Source of the DNA: Chrysomallon squamiferum
Taxonomy: Eukaryota > Mollusca > Gastropoda > Neomphalida > Peltospiridae
Length of the DNA stretch: 60,000 bases
Assembly: GCA_012295275.1 (NCBI GenBank)
Contig: CM022672.1
Location: 8,709,034 to 8,769,033, forward strand
Direction of reading: 5' to 3'
Of this stretch, positions 34,628 to 48,200 are shown piece after piece. Every line of letters starts with the position of its first letter. Within the stretch, counting starts at the first letter, position 1. The notes beneath the pieces are model-generated. The model worked only from the letters and a program-made list of their open reading frames with translations. It was not told the DNA's origin and ran no database searches. A program made the translations under genes and the position numbers.

Positions 34628-35603
34628 TAAATATATAGATAATTATAATAATCTACATGACTATAATATAAGAAATCAGCAAACAATGAATCAAGAATTG
34701 TGAGCCATCCATCGAAAGCAACCTATCAACAGACCAACCACAAGCAGCAATAATCTAACACCTGCTATCTAGTTCAAGATATTAACTTGAGAAAAAAAAA
34801 AAAAAGTTTTTTTTACATTTGATGTCAAACAATACATTCCACAGTCCCTCTTGTATTATATGCCATGATACTGTCTATGTAGATATGTGACTACCCCAAA
34901 TCACACTGAGCAGTTTTTTGTCCACAGCCTCGTTTTCATTTCAATTGTTTGTTAATCCTCCTGTAAAGAACCAACTTCCAAAACTGGTTTTCATTATTCT
35001 TTGTGTTGTTGTTTACAAACTTGTCATATTTTTTAAAAAACATAACCTATTATAGAATCATAAAAATGTATTAATATAAAATGTTACAGTATTAGATTTT
35101 TTAATATCTTACAAAGATATTTTTGGATAATATTTGATTCAGTTTGTTTTTATTAAGCCAATGTTTGATTATTAATAATTGTCTTTTTGAGCCAAAAATG
35201 CATCTCACTATGGCAACTGGTTCACATGACCAGTTTCCTGAATCTTGATTGGCTAATGTCCTTTATTTAAAATAACAAATACATTCACTTTTTACAGAAA
35301 AGAAATTCCCAATTAAAAAAAAGACCCCTCAGGTTCAAGTTATTTTCAATGTAATTTCTTTATGAGGCTTTATTTAATAAGCTTTGCAATCATACTAAAT
35401 TCTTAAATAAAATATTTACAGAGTTTCTTCAGCAAGAAATATCAGTCACAAGTCAGATCAGGTCCTCTACTGTTTTATCAATTAAAACAAAAGCTGAAAA
35501 ATTGTAAATTAGGTGACACTTCAATTGCAATAACTTTCTTGTTAATGGTCATTAAACAGTTTGAGGAATCATTTATGTCCAAGAATCCACATGATTGTGT
35601 TTA

Positions 35604-35795
35604 TCTTGGTTCCTAGCTTAAAATTATTTGAAGTCATGCAGAATCAGAATTATAATAAATGGATTATTATATCTGAGTCTTTTATTTACAGTAAGTAAAT
35701 GATCTTGTATTATTATTGGTTTTCTTCTGTTGTTAAGAATGAATCAGTAAATATTTGTACAGTGAAACTATAGTATGTTTTATGTCATCAGCAAT
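35604..35795 (+). repeat. Direct duplicate A, copy 1 (pairs with 37008-37202)
   Basis: About 190 bp are closely similar to the second copy, including TTTGAAGTCATGCAG, AAATGGATTATTATAT, GAGTCTTTTATTTACAGTAA and AAATATTTGTACAGTGAAAC. Similarity starts at TATCTTGG-TCCTAG and ends at a TTATGTCATCAG-AATTA block. This copy is followed about 240 bp later by duplicate B copy 1. Confidence 0.8.
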
Positions 35796-36030
35796 TACGC
35801 ATGCTGGTGTTATGTTTGTGTATATGCAGGTATATGTTTGTAGGTTTCAGCTGTGAAAACATTGTTCTAAATGAACAACTGTTAACAAATACATGTTCAA
35901 ATCTTCATTTTTATTAACATTATTAATATTTTTTTAAATAACTTCTCTGATAGTTTAAACTAAAAATAGTAAGGAAGTCCTATTTAAATTAAACTGTTTA
36001 GCATTCTAACCCCAGAATATACTGAACCTG

Positions 36031-36480
36031 AATTAGTTTCCTTATATAGAGTGTTCCACTGTGTTAACAATCACATCTAATTATCAAACACCAGGAATAA
36101 ATCCATACACAGAATGTGACTTACATTCCTGTACAAAGCCAGCTCTAATTATAGTACAGACATTAACATTAGCATTACAGCTAATAACAAACAGCATGAT
36201 ACATATTCCTGTATGTATCAAGAAATATTAACATTCCAAAATAGGCAAATAATCTTACTGAAGTATTAATCTTGCGTACCTGAAATCATATTCTAGTATG
36301 AGATAAGACATAATAAAATCCCAAAACCTTCCAACAATCTTCTTGACAAATTCAACTCACCAACCAAGTGAATCTAATGGTAGGATGTGACAGCAAATAT
36401 TACCAAACATTCAAATACTCTTCTTGCAGAACTAAGTTAACCATCCAAGTAGAGTAATTCTAGCATGAGAAATTATCAAT
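36031..36480 (+). repeat. Direct duplicate B, copy 1, with minisatellite tail
   Basis: The first about 170 bp (GTGTTCCACTGTGTTAACAA to AACAAACAGCATGATACA) match 38691-38870 almost base for base. From about 36210 a degenerate about-88-bp tandem unit (containing ATTCAAATACTCTTCTTGCA and ACCAAGTGAATCTAATG-like blocks) repeats about three times. The same unit follows copy 2, so body and tail were duplicated together. Confidence 0.75.
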
Positions 36481-37007
36481 CCCAAAACAATTCATTTATG
36501 GTAAATTGATCCCAATAAGGATTGCCCAAAATCAAGTTTTTTTTAATTTTGACCTTTTTGGTGGCATCTTACTGAAGTAAAAAGTTAGTTACACATTTCT
36601 TTCCTCTTGGTAAAGCTTATTGTTCCAGTAACCAATATACATGTATCTGTAATTGTCTTAAGACCTGAACTTTATTTTTTTGGTCTTCCTTCTGGGACAT
36701 TTTTGTCAACATGAAAATTCATGACCTTACTGACAGTCCTAACAGGGGACATTTTACAATAACATCTTTCTTGAAAGCTTAAGATTAACAAAAATCAATA
36801 TTAAAAGCTGAGCGTGTGTAATTGTAGCTATCATTTATAATGACAAACTGAAGCAGATCCATAACACTGAACATTTGTGTGAAGAAACTTTGATATGAAT
36901 ATTAAAAGAACAATAGTGTGCCAGATGTGACATTGTATTTTGCCTAGATACTTCTCTTCTTAACTGAGTATGCAAGTACTCAAACATTGGGATTTATCAC
37001 TGAAATC

Positions 37008-37202
37008 CATCTTGGATCCTAGTCAAAAATCATTTGAAGTCATGCAGATCAGAATAAAATAAATGGATTATTATATGTGAGTCTTTTATTTACAGTAAAT
37101 AAATGATCTTGTATTATTATTGGTTTTCTTTTGTTAATAAGAATGAATCAATAAATATTTGTACAGTGAAACCACAGCATATTTTATGTCATCAGTAATT
37201 AT
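37008..37202 (+). repeat. Direct duplicate A, copy 2
   Basis: Second copy of block A, about 1.4 kb from the first, with scattered substitutions and small indels (for example GCAGAATCAGAAT versus GCAGATCAGAAT). Block B copy 2 follows, but about 1.5 kb further on, so the A-B spacing differs between the two halves. Confidence 0.8.
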
Positions 37203-38690
37203 GTTTTAAATATACTGTCTTTGTGTAAAGATGCTATGAAAGAAGAAACAAACCATAGTCACTACATGGGTTAATTGTTGGTTGGCAGCAAGATATTCTT
37301 TATGCACACCTTTACACACAGAGAAAAGCTTAACTACTGATTGCCCTCAATTATTAAGACTATTGCGGTATGAATGAAATGTTATAATTTTGTCACATGA
37401 TGTTTGTAATGATAAATTAACAAGCTAACAAACAAACAATGGGTTATTCTTAATAATATTTTATTTCCAAAAACAGAGCATAATATAAAAAGAACCTAAG
37501 TATAGTGAAAGCAGCAATTCTCAGAGTAAGAAATTATCTTCAAAACTGTTAGGTACGTTTTGAACTGATCATGCAGCCCTACCATTTTACCATGAATAAA
37601 ATAGCAGTGTAGAGTTAAGCCATCAGCCATCAATACTAATGTAATTGTAATAATAACAATTATTGTTATTATAAAATATAATGTATTAACAGTACTAAAT
37701 CTAGATGCCAGTTCCTATCCAGGGTTAGCTGAAGTTTTCTAAGAACCTCTACATCCTGACTCCTCTATAACTAATCATCCAACACTGACCTAAACAGAGT
37801 CCCAGGCTACTGCTTTTAATGCCCTAGACCAAGATACCCAAATCATCAGTGGAAGAGAAAAAATAAAATTAAAACAAACTACAAACTGAAAAAATAATAA
37901 AGCTTCACTGAACAATCTGAGAGAAGAAAAATATATAAAGACAGTTGTTTGTAAAATTTAGTTCTTCTAATTATTTCTCTCATATTATCATCAATCTGAT
38001 AGTTTTCAATAATGTATTCCTAATCAGTTTATCATTAAGCAGTGAAAAAAAAAAAAAAAAGAAAAAAACAACAACAATTAAAATCTAAATGCTTACTTCA
38101 TTTACTGTTATTCACAGTGAAGTTTTGTACTTTAAATAATTAACTGCTCAGAAATAGACAAAAACAACTAATGAATGCCAAATCATTTCATTTCCATTAA
38201 TGATTTTCCCCACTATAGTAACAATTTAGGCTTTTTCTTCATTAGGTCTAGGTGCTTTTTATGTAAATCAGAGACACCTAATCATCTTACTTCCATTAAT
38301 CAAATACTGCCAGGCACTAACTGGCATGAAGGTCACCCAGCAATTAGGGTGTCTGCCAACCAGATTTCCATAAACAACTACAGTTTTAGTTTTTCTCTCT
38401 TAATAACAGTCTAGAAAATGTGTGCTTTAAAACCACCCAGTCTTGGGAAGAAGTAATCAGAAGATTTGTTAGGTTAGATTAGTAGCAGCCACACTGAGCA
38501 TCATATTAACATGATAAAAACGTGATATTTAATAGATCTGGACTATTTCCACATATTAAATTCTTTACGCAGTTTTATACATATGCAGAAAACAATAATT
38601 TGAATAATGCAGCAAGATAATTCTAAATAGGATATGAACTATTTAGAAATGGTAGTCAGAACAAGCTATTACAAACAGGCAGCATGGCTG

Positions 38691-39010
38691 TAATAGTTTC
38701 CTTTTTACTGAGTGTTCCACTGTGTTAACAATCACATCTAACTATCAAACACCAGGAATAAATCCATACACAGAATGTGACTTACATTCCTATATAAAGC
38801 CAGCTCTAATTATAGCACAGACATTAACATTAACATTAAAGCTAATAACAAACAGCATGATACAGATTCATATGCAACAGGAAGTATTAAAATCTCAAAC
38901 AATTAAACTTACAAAACACATGAATCCAATTCTGTCATAGGACATGTTAAAATTTTGAAATATTATTTTTGAAGAATTAAAGTTGCAAACCATGTGAGGC
39001 ATAATTCTTG
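38691..39010 (+). repeat. Direct duplicate B, copy 2, with minisatellite tail
   Basis: Body at 38706-38870 is nearly identical to copy 1 (TAACAATCACATCTAACTAT, AGAATGTGACTTACATTCCT, TAAAGCCAGCTCTAATTATA). It is followed by about two diverged units of the same 80-90-bp tandem sequence. A body plus tandem tail is reminiscent of Helitron-like or pearl elements of molluscs, but no diagnostic ends were seen. Confidence 0.75.
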
Positions 39011-40386
39011 GGAATAGAATACAGTCTTGGGATTTATTTGTAAAAAACTATTTAATTAAAACATTAAGATTAATATGTTTTTTATTTAAATATCCAAGTG
39101 ATGTTTTATTAAGATATTATATATATATAAATTTAAAAAAATAAATAAACACATAACACTTTATAAAACTTACCAGAATGAGGATAATGGATTGCCAGAC
39201 TGTACATGGTTATAGATCAAGGAGTTAATATGTTTGTCTTAACCTTTTAGTTTTCAGACTCCAAGTAAATTTTAAGGTTTGGGCTTCAGTGTTAAATTTT
39301 ATATTAATAATGGATATAGGATGAATTATGAAGAATAGTTATAATAAATCTGTAGCTTTTACAACTACCCTGTATTCTGAAGAGCTGCAAGGTTTAGAAT
39401 CACTGCCTTACATTCAGCTATTACTGCTGGCAGGAACAATTCCAGAACCTACTGATTTAAAGATACAAGTGTCCTGCATACTGCCCTCTCTCTCTGTTGT
39501 TAATGTTAACTGGACTGGGCTATTTCATATATATATAAGCCACAGTAACATACTACAAGCATGAAAATAAACCAAACTGAAATAGAAATGATTTATAATT
39601 AATGGCAACATGATTAACTAATAGCTTTCCAGAGCTGCTAGCTACAAGCTGTTCTCTATTTGACCTATTTTATTTTTACAATAATGTCCAAAATTCAAAT
39701 ACCTTTGTGACAAAATATGCTAGAAAATATCCTGGAAAATGTATATGTGAATACAGAAATATATATATATATATATTCACATGTATGTTTCAAGTTTAGA
39801 TCTGCATGAATGGAGTCATTGATTTTGTATTTTGTTTACAAAAGTCCTATCAGATAAACTTAAAACTAGTATCAATTTCATATCTAATCACTGTTATGGA
39901 TTTATGAAAAAAACAAAACAAAAAAACCCATGAATGTTGTTTTTCATTCTAGTTCAAAGAGAATTTAATTTGACAGCCATAACCCACAAAACAAACTAAT
40001 CTAATAAAATACGACACTCACCTTGTATATTGATTGCTGCAAACTTGAGTAAATGTATTTCCTATTCTAACTGATATGTGTACTATTGTAACTCACAATC
40101 CTGCACTAAAACAACTTAAATGCACCATATGTTGAGGATTCACAAGTTCTGCATAGAAAAAAAAAGTGTTCTAAATGAATGCAGATGCAATCGAAAACTT
40201 GCCAAGGCAAAAGTATGAGACCCTGGACTAACAGAAGACTCACCAAGTGATATGAATGAAATACCAGTGGTTATGCTCGACTCGAGAGTGAGAATGTATC
40301 TGGCTTGTAACTACTAAATGATGAGAATATGAGTTGCAGAAGTGGAAAAGATCAATACAATACAAATTGTGTTAGATCAATGTACA

Positions 40387-40550
40387 CAATTACCTCACAA
40401 TTCCCTGTTTAAAGAGATCAATGCATACATCTGTCAAGCCAAGCTTGTCAGACTGTGTGTAAAACTGAAACTCTACATTTTCTGTGCAGATGCCATGAAA
40501 TATTGTTTTTTAACTACTTTTTTATTCATTCACCTTTCGGCATCAATCTT
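40387..40550 (+). repeat. Dispersed repeat, copy 2 (inverted to 16405-16563)
   Basis: This is the opposite-orientation partner of the copy in the intron beside the helix exon. The two copies are roughly 80-85% alike by eye. No terminal inverted repeats, poly(A) tail or coding frame were recognised. A short ORF across it is chance. Confidence 0.7.
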
Positions 40551-40646
40551 AAAGAAACAACGATAAAAGTCACTCTAAACCTCAGGTTTTAATATCACTA
40601 TAAAGTCTGAAGAAATATTACAGTAATAAATATCGTTCTTTTTTCC

Positions 40647-40647
40647 T

Positions 40648-40682
<35 letters not shown>

Positions 40683-40683
40683 T
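40647..40683 (+). repeat. (ATTT)n microsatellite
   Basis: Nine ATTT units, about 100 bp after dispersed repeat copy 2. Confidence 0.95.
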
Positions 40684-41810
40684 ATTCAGATAACAAAATT
40701 AAAAATGGAATGCAGTAGATAAGAAGCAGCTATCTTTTATTAAGTTATAATCATATTGAAAATGATTTATGCTTTTTTCTCTATGAAGATTTGCTTTTTT
40801 TTATGGTAATAAACATTTAGTTTAATGTACTGGAAAAGACAATGGCTTCAATAAACTGCCTTTTCAAACATTTTTATGTCACAATTTTAGTTCTGCACAA
40901 AGTTACCAAGGAAGACATAAGGCCAAACTCTATCTTCTTTTCTAACAAAAACCAATAACAAGATGGTAGTTTGGGAATCAAATCAAACAGTTACATTTTG
41001 ATGTTAGATATTGTTTTCCCTTTTGCCAAGAACTTTGTTTAGGATATTAAAGTTGTTTTAAAGTTGCCAATTGAGATCAATGAAAGATAACAATGAAAGA
41101 CAGACTAGCTAGATATTCTATTGAATAAGGTTATAATGTACAATAAAAAGAGAGAAAGGAAAAAAAAAAAAAAAATTATAGGGTGTAATTGACTCCTGCT
41201 CTGAAGACCTGAGAATAAAATATACACAGAACCAGTGAATCATACTTTATCTATCTATGTATCTATTTGTCTGTCTGTCTATCATCTATCTGTCTATCAA
41301 TTTCTTTATGAAAGAAGCTGAAGAGTCTATAGCCACAATTACTTTAACATAACTCTATTTTCAACAAACAAATGAAAATTTCAACAACACTCTCTGTACC
41401 TTGTCTAAAGAGATTCACAAAATAAAATGAACTGACATAAATCAATAAACAAAACAAACAAATAAGAAGATGAAAAACAACTTAAAACCAATTACTTTAA
41501 ATAAATAATAGAAAAATACGAAAAAGATGCACATTTCAATTAATTCTTTTTCTATAACCAATGTTAAGAAATACTAACATAAAGATAATAAAATCTTAAA
41601 AAGTCAGTATAAAAGATGAAACTGGTACTCTGTTATATCCAGTCAGCAGTATTTTTTCATAGTTTAGAATGGACAATAGATCAATTGGTGCAATTTAATA
41701 TTAATAGCTATACAGAAGGTTTTATAACCAGGTGAACAACAACTGATAATCATTTAAGATTAAAAGCAGTCACTGTGAGTGAAAGAAAAGTCTTTGTTTA
41801 TTTAACTGCT

Positions 41811-41890
41811 AGAGAGACCAATGTACTTAATTAGTGCATTGATTTAGCAATTCTAAAGACACTGATTCAAACTACTATTGATCTCCGTTT
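41811..41890 (+). repeat. Decayed tRNA-like SINE head
   Basis: The string TTAGTGCATTG (box A-like), then GCAATTCTAAAGACA, then GATTCAAACTA (box B-like) has the order and spacing of a tRNA. It resembles the heads of tRNA-derived SINEs such as those described from octopus. It does not fold as an intact tRNA and has no clear 3' tail, so it is at best a fossil. Confidence 0.35.
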
Positions 41891-42854
41891 ACACTGAACA
41901 TTAATTTGTAAACGAATTGGCTACAGACAAAAATGAACTTTATGCAATTCCACCAAACACAACCCATACACCTAATTGATCTATATTGGAAAAAAAACCT
42001 CAGTGGTTATGTCAATGAAGTGCAACAGTTACCTGATGAAGAAATACAAATGTATCAGAAAATATATTTAGATTGTTTAGTCACACATAAGTTGATATAC
42101 TAAACGTTACTGCTTAACAAGGACCAAAAGAAAAAAAAAAAGAAAAAAAAAAAAATTCAGAAAACAAATTACCTGCATTTCAAACAACAAATGTTTTTAA
42201 ACTTTAACAATACACTGAAATTCATTATAAAATGTAAAAGGTATGACATTTTAACATCATTTGAGTAGGCAATGAAAAAAAACTCTAAAAAATAACACAC
42301 ACACACACACACACACATTATTATTATTATGAGTTTATTTTCACTTACAATTGGAAAGATTTTTTTTTTTGCAGAGAAATTTTAGTAAACTCAAGTATGC
42401 TTTAAGGTTTGAAATTAATGGCTGTTCATACTTCTTTTAATTTATATATATAAAAAAGAAAAGAAAAAAAAGGCAATTTCCAAACATGGCATTTCAAAAA
42501 CAAACAGAGAAAAATTCAGAATTTCACTGTCATATAGCTTTAAAGATGATATGAGTTTCATTATATAAAAAATAATAATAACAATAAAAAATTAATAATA
42601 ATTTTTTTTTTTTTTTAAATTAGAAAAAATTCCGCTGGTTTTAAAATTGGGTAGCATGAACTGAAAGTCCTTCTGTATCTGTCTACAAACACCAAATTAT
42701 TATTATTATTATTATTAAGAAAATTAAAGAAATGACACAAAGGTCAAGTTATTTCCAAGCTCTGATTCAGTTACAATTGCAAGAGGTATTATAGCATGCC
42801 AAAGTTTTCCCAATGATGCCATTCTGGCAAACAGCCAAACCAATCCATCAATAA

Positions 42855-43330
42855 GTCATGTGAATGAATATAGTTATGGATGGTTTACTGTTGATACTTG
42901 GAGAATTCTATATATGATGTGAATGAATACAGTTATGGATATTTTTATTGTTTATATCTGGAAATTTCTAGACTGCACTGAAGGATATGGTTTAGTTTTA
43001 TAACTGAATAATTCTAGATAATGCTGAATGAATACTCTTGTAACTAGTTTACTGTTAAATATTAATTCTAGATAATTGTGAATAAATATCCTTATATCTA
43101 GTTTGATGCTGATATTTGAATAATTCTAGATAATGCCAAATGAATATACCCTTATAGATAATTCTAGATAATTCGGAATAAATACAATTAAAGCTAGATT
43201 ACAGCTGATATTCAGAATTCTAGATTGTTAAATAAATAGTTATAGCTGGTATTAAATAATATTTATAGCTGATGTTTTAATAATTCTAGATAATGCTGAA
43301 TAAATACCCTTGATTACTGTTGATATTTAA
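42855..43330 (+). repeat. Degenerate minisatellite, about 55-60-bp unit
   Basis: Eight or so units carry GATAATTCTAGATAATGCTGA, then ATGAATACCCTTATAGCTAG and TTACTGTTGATATTTG-like segments. The early units differ most. No coding frame. Confidence 0.8.
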
Positions 43331-45941
43331 AAAATTCAACATGGTACATAACAAAACAATGCCATTTCTGAAACAATTCACTGACTAAAAAGCTTACCAC
43401 AAATAAATCCAATACATACAAATTATTTTTATTTTTAACATTTCTGGTTTTTAACTATGCATGATCTGCTATCAAATAAAAAAGGACCAATCCAAAACTT
43501 GCTGTTGCTTTTATTATTATTATGACTGTTAGGAGACCTTTATCTTATTCCAGAGAATCATATTCGGTAGTATTTCAGTTAAGTTCAATAGAAAACATAA
43601 ATACATACAAAAGATAACAAATGATTATTAAATATGAAAGATGTTGGTTAAATACAAACAATCAACAAAAGCAGCATTAACAGGTGAATATTTTTACTGA
43701 TGAAATCTTTTAATGAGGAAAAACAGAGAAGGAAAAAAATAGAAATAAAGAAAGAATCAGAAGAAAAAGAAACAAAAAACTTATAATACTGTAAAATAAG
43801 AAGAAAATGGACTAGGATGAAATATCTTGAAGTAAATAATGGCTTAATGTTTAATGATATCTCAACACTTTTTAATGCATTTTTTTAAATTTTCTTTTGT
43901 TAGTTTTGTTTTGTATAATGAAATGAAAAGAAGGCTGCAGTTATTACTCCGTTAACTGATTTTTCTTTTATCATTTAACCTCTTCACTTCTGAGATGGGT
44001 TTCATCATCTCACTATGAAATGTTTAACAATGGTAAATCAGATGACATCTAAGGATCATACTGAACTAGTGAAAACAAAACATAATACACCACAGATTCT
44101 TTTATAACTCAATATATTGTTACCACTACATGAGTCACTATAATTAGTAACAATAATAATAAGTAATAATAATAATCATAATAATAGTAATGGTAATTGT
44201 AGTACTAAGTGGTACCAGAAGTAACATTAGTAGTAGTAGTAGTAGTAGTAGTATATCGATAATATTAATAATAATAAAATAATTAAAAAATTCTGAAAAT
44301 GTGTTAACTTTTTATTCACCTGTTAATTTTTATTAATGTTATTTTATTTTTTTTATATATTGATTTTTTTTTTTCAGTCTTTTTATTATTTTATTATTTT
44401 TTATTTTTTAAAATTTTTATTATAGCTATGGTGAAAGTACTAATTAGGACAACTATAGCAGCCACTAAACAGTTTAATAAAAACAGAATATTTTATATGC
44501 ACCTTAACATATGTCATAAAGAACATATTTTAATAAGAAAAATTAATTTGAAAATTCCAATATCAGTCATTTTCATCTACTTTTTTTTTATTCAGAAAAA
44601 AAAATAATAATAATAATAATTATATCAAATATTAATAGTCTGAAAAGCACTAAAAGCACACATAAATGAATCAAATTTGCAAAAAAAAAAAAAAAAAAAA
44701 GTAGATAAAGAACAGAAATGAAAACCCTGCTTAAACATTAATATTAATGCCATTACAATTTTGATATCCTTACATGCATTTTAATTAATGGGACATGACA
44801 ATTTGACCTAGTACACTGTGAAAAGACACCATTATATAAATTCATGTTTTAAATCTGCCAGTAACATGTGATTAAACCTCCACTTGAAAACTGTAGTAAA
44901 ATGATTTTAAAACATGGGGCTGAAACTCATCTGTAGAAGAATTACCTAAGGAACAAGTAGAGAGGAAAAAAAACTCATTTTTGGTGGACTAATTTATAAA
45001 CAGGAGGACAAAAAGTGGAAGCCAGGGAATGATAAAAAGCGTTGAGAAGAGGCAGAACATATTACCATCACCATGGCCTCTGATAATTAAACGAGTCATG
45101 AAGCACCAGCAGAGACATGAAATAATGAGAAAACAAATAGCCTTGCTCAAACATTCAGTGTTGTTTTCTAGCAATGTGTCTCAAATGAATAAATTTAAAA
45201 ATACTTTAGGACAACAAAACAACAACAATAACAGCCTTAAAAGAAAACAAAACATATGGACCTTTTGCAATTACTTCCAGAAGTACACTAAAATAAAAAC
45301 CTGTACTTCTTTAAATATCTACATGCTTGTAAATTGATTTAATCACTATAAATTGAATTTAATAATTAATTTGTATTTGGTCTTTATTAAGTAACTGCTA
45401 ATACAAGACATTCTACTTATAAAAAGGGGCCATCTGACTATTAATTATTAAAAATTCATTTTGCATCAATTTATATCATTTCTGCATTGGTAGGCACACA
45501 GAGATTTATAACACTGGATGAATAACACATTGCCACAGAACCCATGCGGAAATTACAATCTTCACTGCAGTATCTGAATGGAGAATTCAATTATTTTTGC
45601 TTTACAAGGTGTGAAATAATAAGGCTGTTTACACCTCTTTAAGAGTCTATGGATGGAATGATGAATCATGCGACCAAAAAAAAAAAAAAAAAAAAAAAGA
45701 TTGGGGACCAAAAAACATATGTTTATATGTTTAAAAGGAAAATCAATAAACCAGAGATTGTTTGATTAATGTCAGATCCCATGAGAATATGTCATTAGTT
45801 CCACTGTTATGGAATAAACAGAATCTCAAAGATACATAATACCAAACCATATGTCACTCCTTATAAATCTCACTTTACGTTATCACTAAGTTGGTTGTCG
45901 ATACTGTGTTACAATATCAATATATAAATGGATACTTAAAA

Positions 45942-45975
<34 letters not shown>

Positions 45976-46194
45976 CTGAAAATGTCAGAGTAAAGGACAA
46001 TAGTTTTGACACCGTCACCTTAGAGATTGTTTGACAGGAAAAACTTTTAAGTGAACATTACGGTTTTGTCATTGTTATCTGATTTTGTTTCGTTTTATCA
46101 GCAAATGTACAAATACATTGTGACTTTTTCTTTTCCTATATTATTTGTTATTAGTTTTTATGTATTATCACTATTAATTATTAGATTTTGTTAG

Positions 46195-46195
<1 letters not shown>

Positions 46196-46242
<47 letters not shown>
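46196..46242 (+). repeat. (ATT)n microsatellite
   Basis: About 15 ATT units. A 31-nt T tract lies at 45945-45975. Confidence 0.95.
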
Positions 46243-46244
<2 letters not shown>

Positions 46245-46931
46245 TGTTATTATTCACTATTACTATTCTTATCTTTCATTAATATTACCATTACTGTCAT
46301 TATGTTGATTCATAATTAAAAACAAATAATTAAATGTCTCTGAAATAAGAAATAAATGGGCTTTTAAAAGTTTAAGTACAATATGTGTAATTTCTAAAAT
46401 GTTTTAATTATTATTGTTATTGTTATTATTATACTGATTCATAATAAAAGCACACATTCAGTAATATTCATTTCACTCGTACATTTATCACAAATGAAAA
46501 TATGTAATGGTCTTGTTTGAAACAAATTTTAAATTTTAAAAAGATTATATGCAAACGTACCATATGAATAATAATTTGTTTTAAAATAATTTTATTATAT
46601 AGCATTTATTACTTATACCTTCAATTTGTTATCAAAAAGAATCAAACAGTATGAACAACTGAAGACATGTTATGCAATACATAGTACCAACTAAAGAAAC
46701 AATATTACTATGCAATAAATTATATCAACAACTAAAGAAACATTCTCACTACAGAACAAATAATAACATTAATTGAAGTAAAATAAAATAAAAAAATAAA
46801 AGAATATTTCAAATTTTTAAAACAATCTTAAACCACATAAGGCTTGAATGTAATGTTCTTCCTCTTTGGACCTATAAGCAGTGTCTGAGTTACTCATCTT
46901 TGAGGCTTCTTGGAAGCCATTTAAAACTCAC

Positions 46932-47000
46932 CTGAAGCTCTTAAATTATGAACTCCTCAAAAGATGCAGGCACAAACACATTACTTTGTTTTGATGATGT
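46932..47000 (-). other. Possible 5' UTR exon ending in a perfect donor
   Basis: The minus strand shows AAGAGCTTCAG|GTGAGT, with exon end 46932, one of the best donor matches in the window. The 5' boundary is uncertain: an AG lies near 47009 (GAGAAAGAAAGACAG) without a good pyrimidine tract, so this may instead be a first exon. No coding frame connects to complexin. Low certainty. Confidence 0.2.
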
Positions 47001-47705
47001 TGCCTGTCTTTCTTTCTCATAATATTAATGTGTCTATTTCAAGTATGATCATATAGAAAACTAAAAGTTATATTTAATGCATTAAAAACTTTTACATTAG
47101 ACCAAAATGGCATCATCCTGATATTTAATTATCATAGAGAAATGAGAGGCAAAAAACATCATGCTACTAAAGGAGGAACTATTCTTTTAGGATTAGCTGC
47201 ATAAGAACCTTCCCAGAAACTGTAAAATATGTAACAAACCCTCTGGTTAATAAATCTATCTGTATGGAGTAAGAAAATGCCAAAGATAGCAGTGTGCAGA
47301 GTTGACCCTGTTAACCTTTCAGTACTAACCACTGAACTAAATTTCCATGTTTTGAATATGTTCATGCCATAGAACTGTTTTTTACCATGTACTCTAATTA
47401 TCAGATTAATTATTCACATCAGCTGTGACATTTTCACATTAGTACTTTGATAAAATAAACAAGAGTACTGTTGACATTTTCAGGTTTTAATTCGTTCCCT
47501 GATTTACAAAAAAATTCCTTGTAGTAAATTAATTATACAACTGTAAAGCATATGTGCTATCATGTCATTGTCTGCTGTCATATCTAGACAATTATGTACA
47601 ATATTTAACAACATCAGGAAACAGAAAAAAACCTCAACTTTATGGAGCTATACAATATATTTACTGATTACTAATTTTTTTTTTTTTTTCAATTTATTTA
47701 TTTAA

Positions 47706-47710
<5 letters not shown>

Positions 47711-47750
<40 letters not shown>
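47711..47750 (+). repeat. (ATT)n microsatellite
   Basis: About 13 ATT units. An opposite (AAT)n array lies at about 48161-48198. Confidence 0.95.
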
Positions 47751-48163
47751 AAAAAGACAGCTCTATTAAATTTATTATTCATTTTTTTTGTCTTTTCTTC
47801 CCAGCTAAAAATAATAATATGCATTAAGTTGATTAATATAAAAAATTGTAAAACATTATGATAATAATTTCATTTCTGAAATCCCATTCATTCTTCAAAG
47901 TGAGAAAATGCACACAACATCAAGTAAAATACTTGTTTGGAAACAAAGACACTTTATGATCTATTTTCAAGCAAACGTAATTTAGTAACTTTATTAAGAG
48001 CACACCCATCAAACCAAGTCCACTTATTTTAATTTACAGAAAAAAAACAATTAAAAATTAAAAACTCATGTCAATAACATTGATCAATATTCCATCAGCT
48101 GCACTAACAGTATTTCAATTAAAAATAATAAAGTGATGAAATAACTCTAAGAATAAAACTAAC

Positions 48164-48200
<37 letters not shown>

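Noticed and set aside
38175-38414. 79-codon ORF (MPNHFISINDF...)
   Set aside because: It contains internal near-repeats (HFISIN / HLTSIN / QISIN), indicating a degenerate tandem sequence rather than a gene.
42850-43330. CRISPR-like appearance of regularly spaced repeats
   Set aside because: The whole unit repeats with drift, there are no unique spacers, and the DNA is from an animal. It is a minisatellite.
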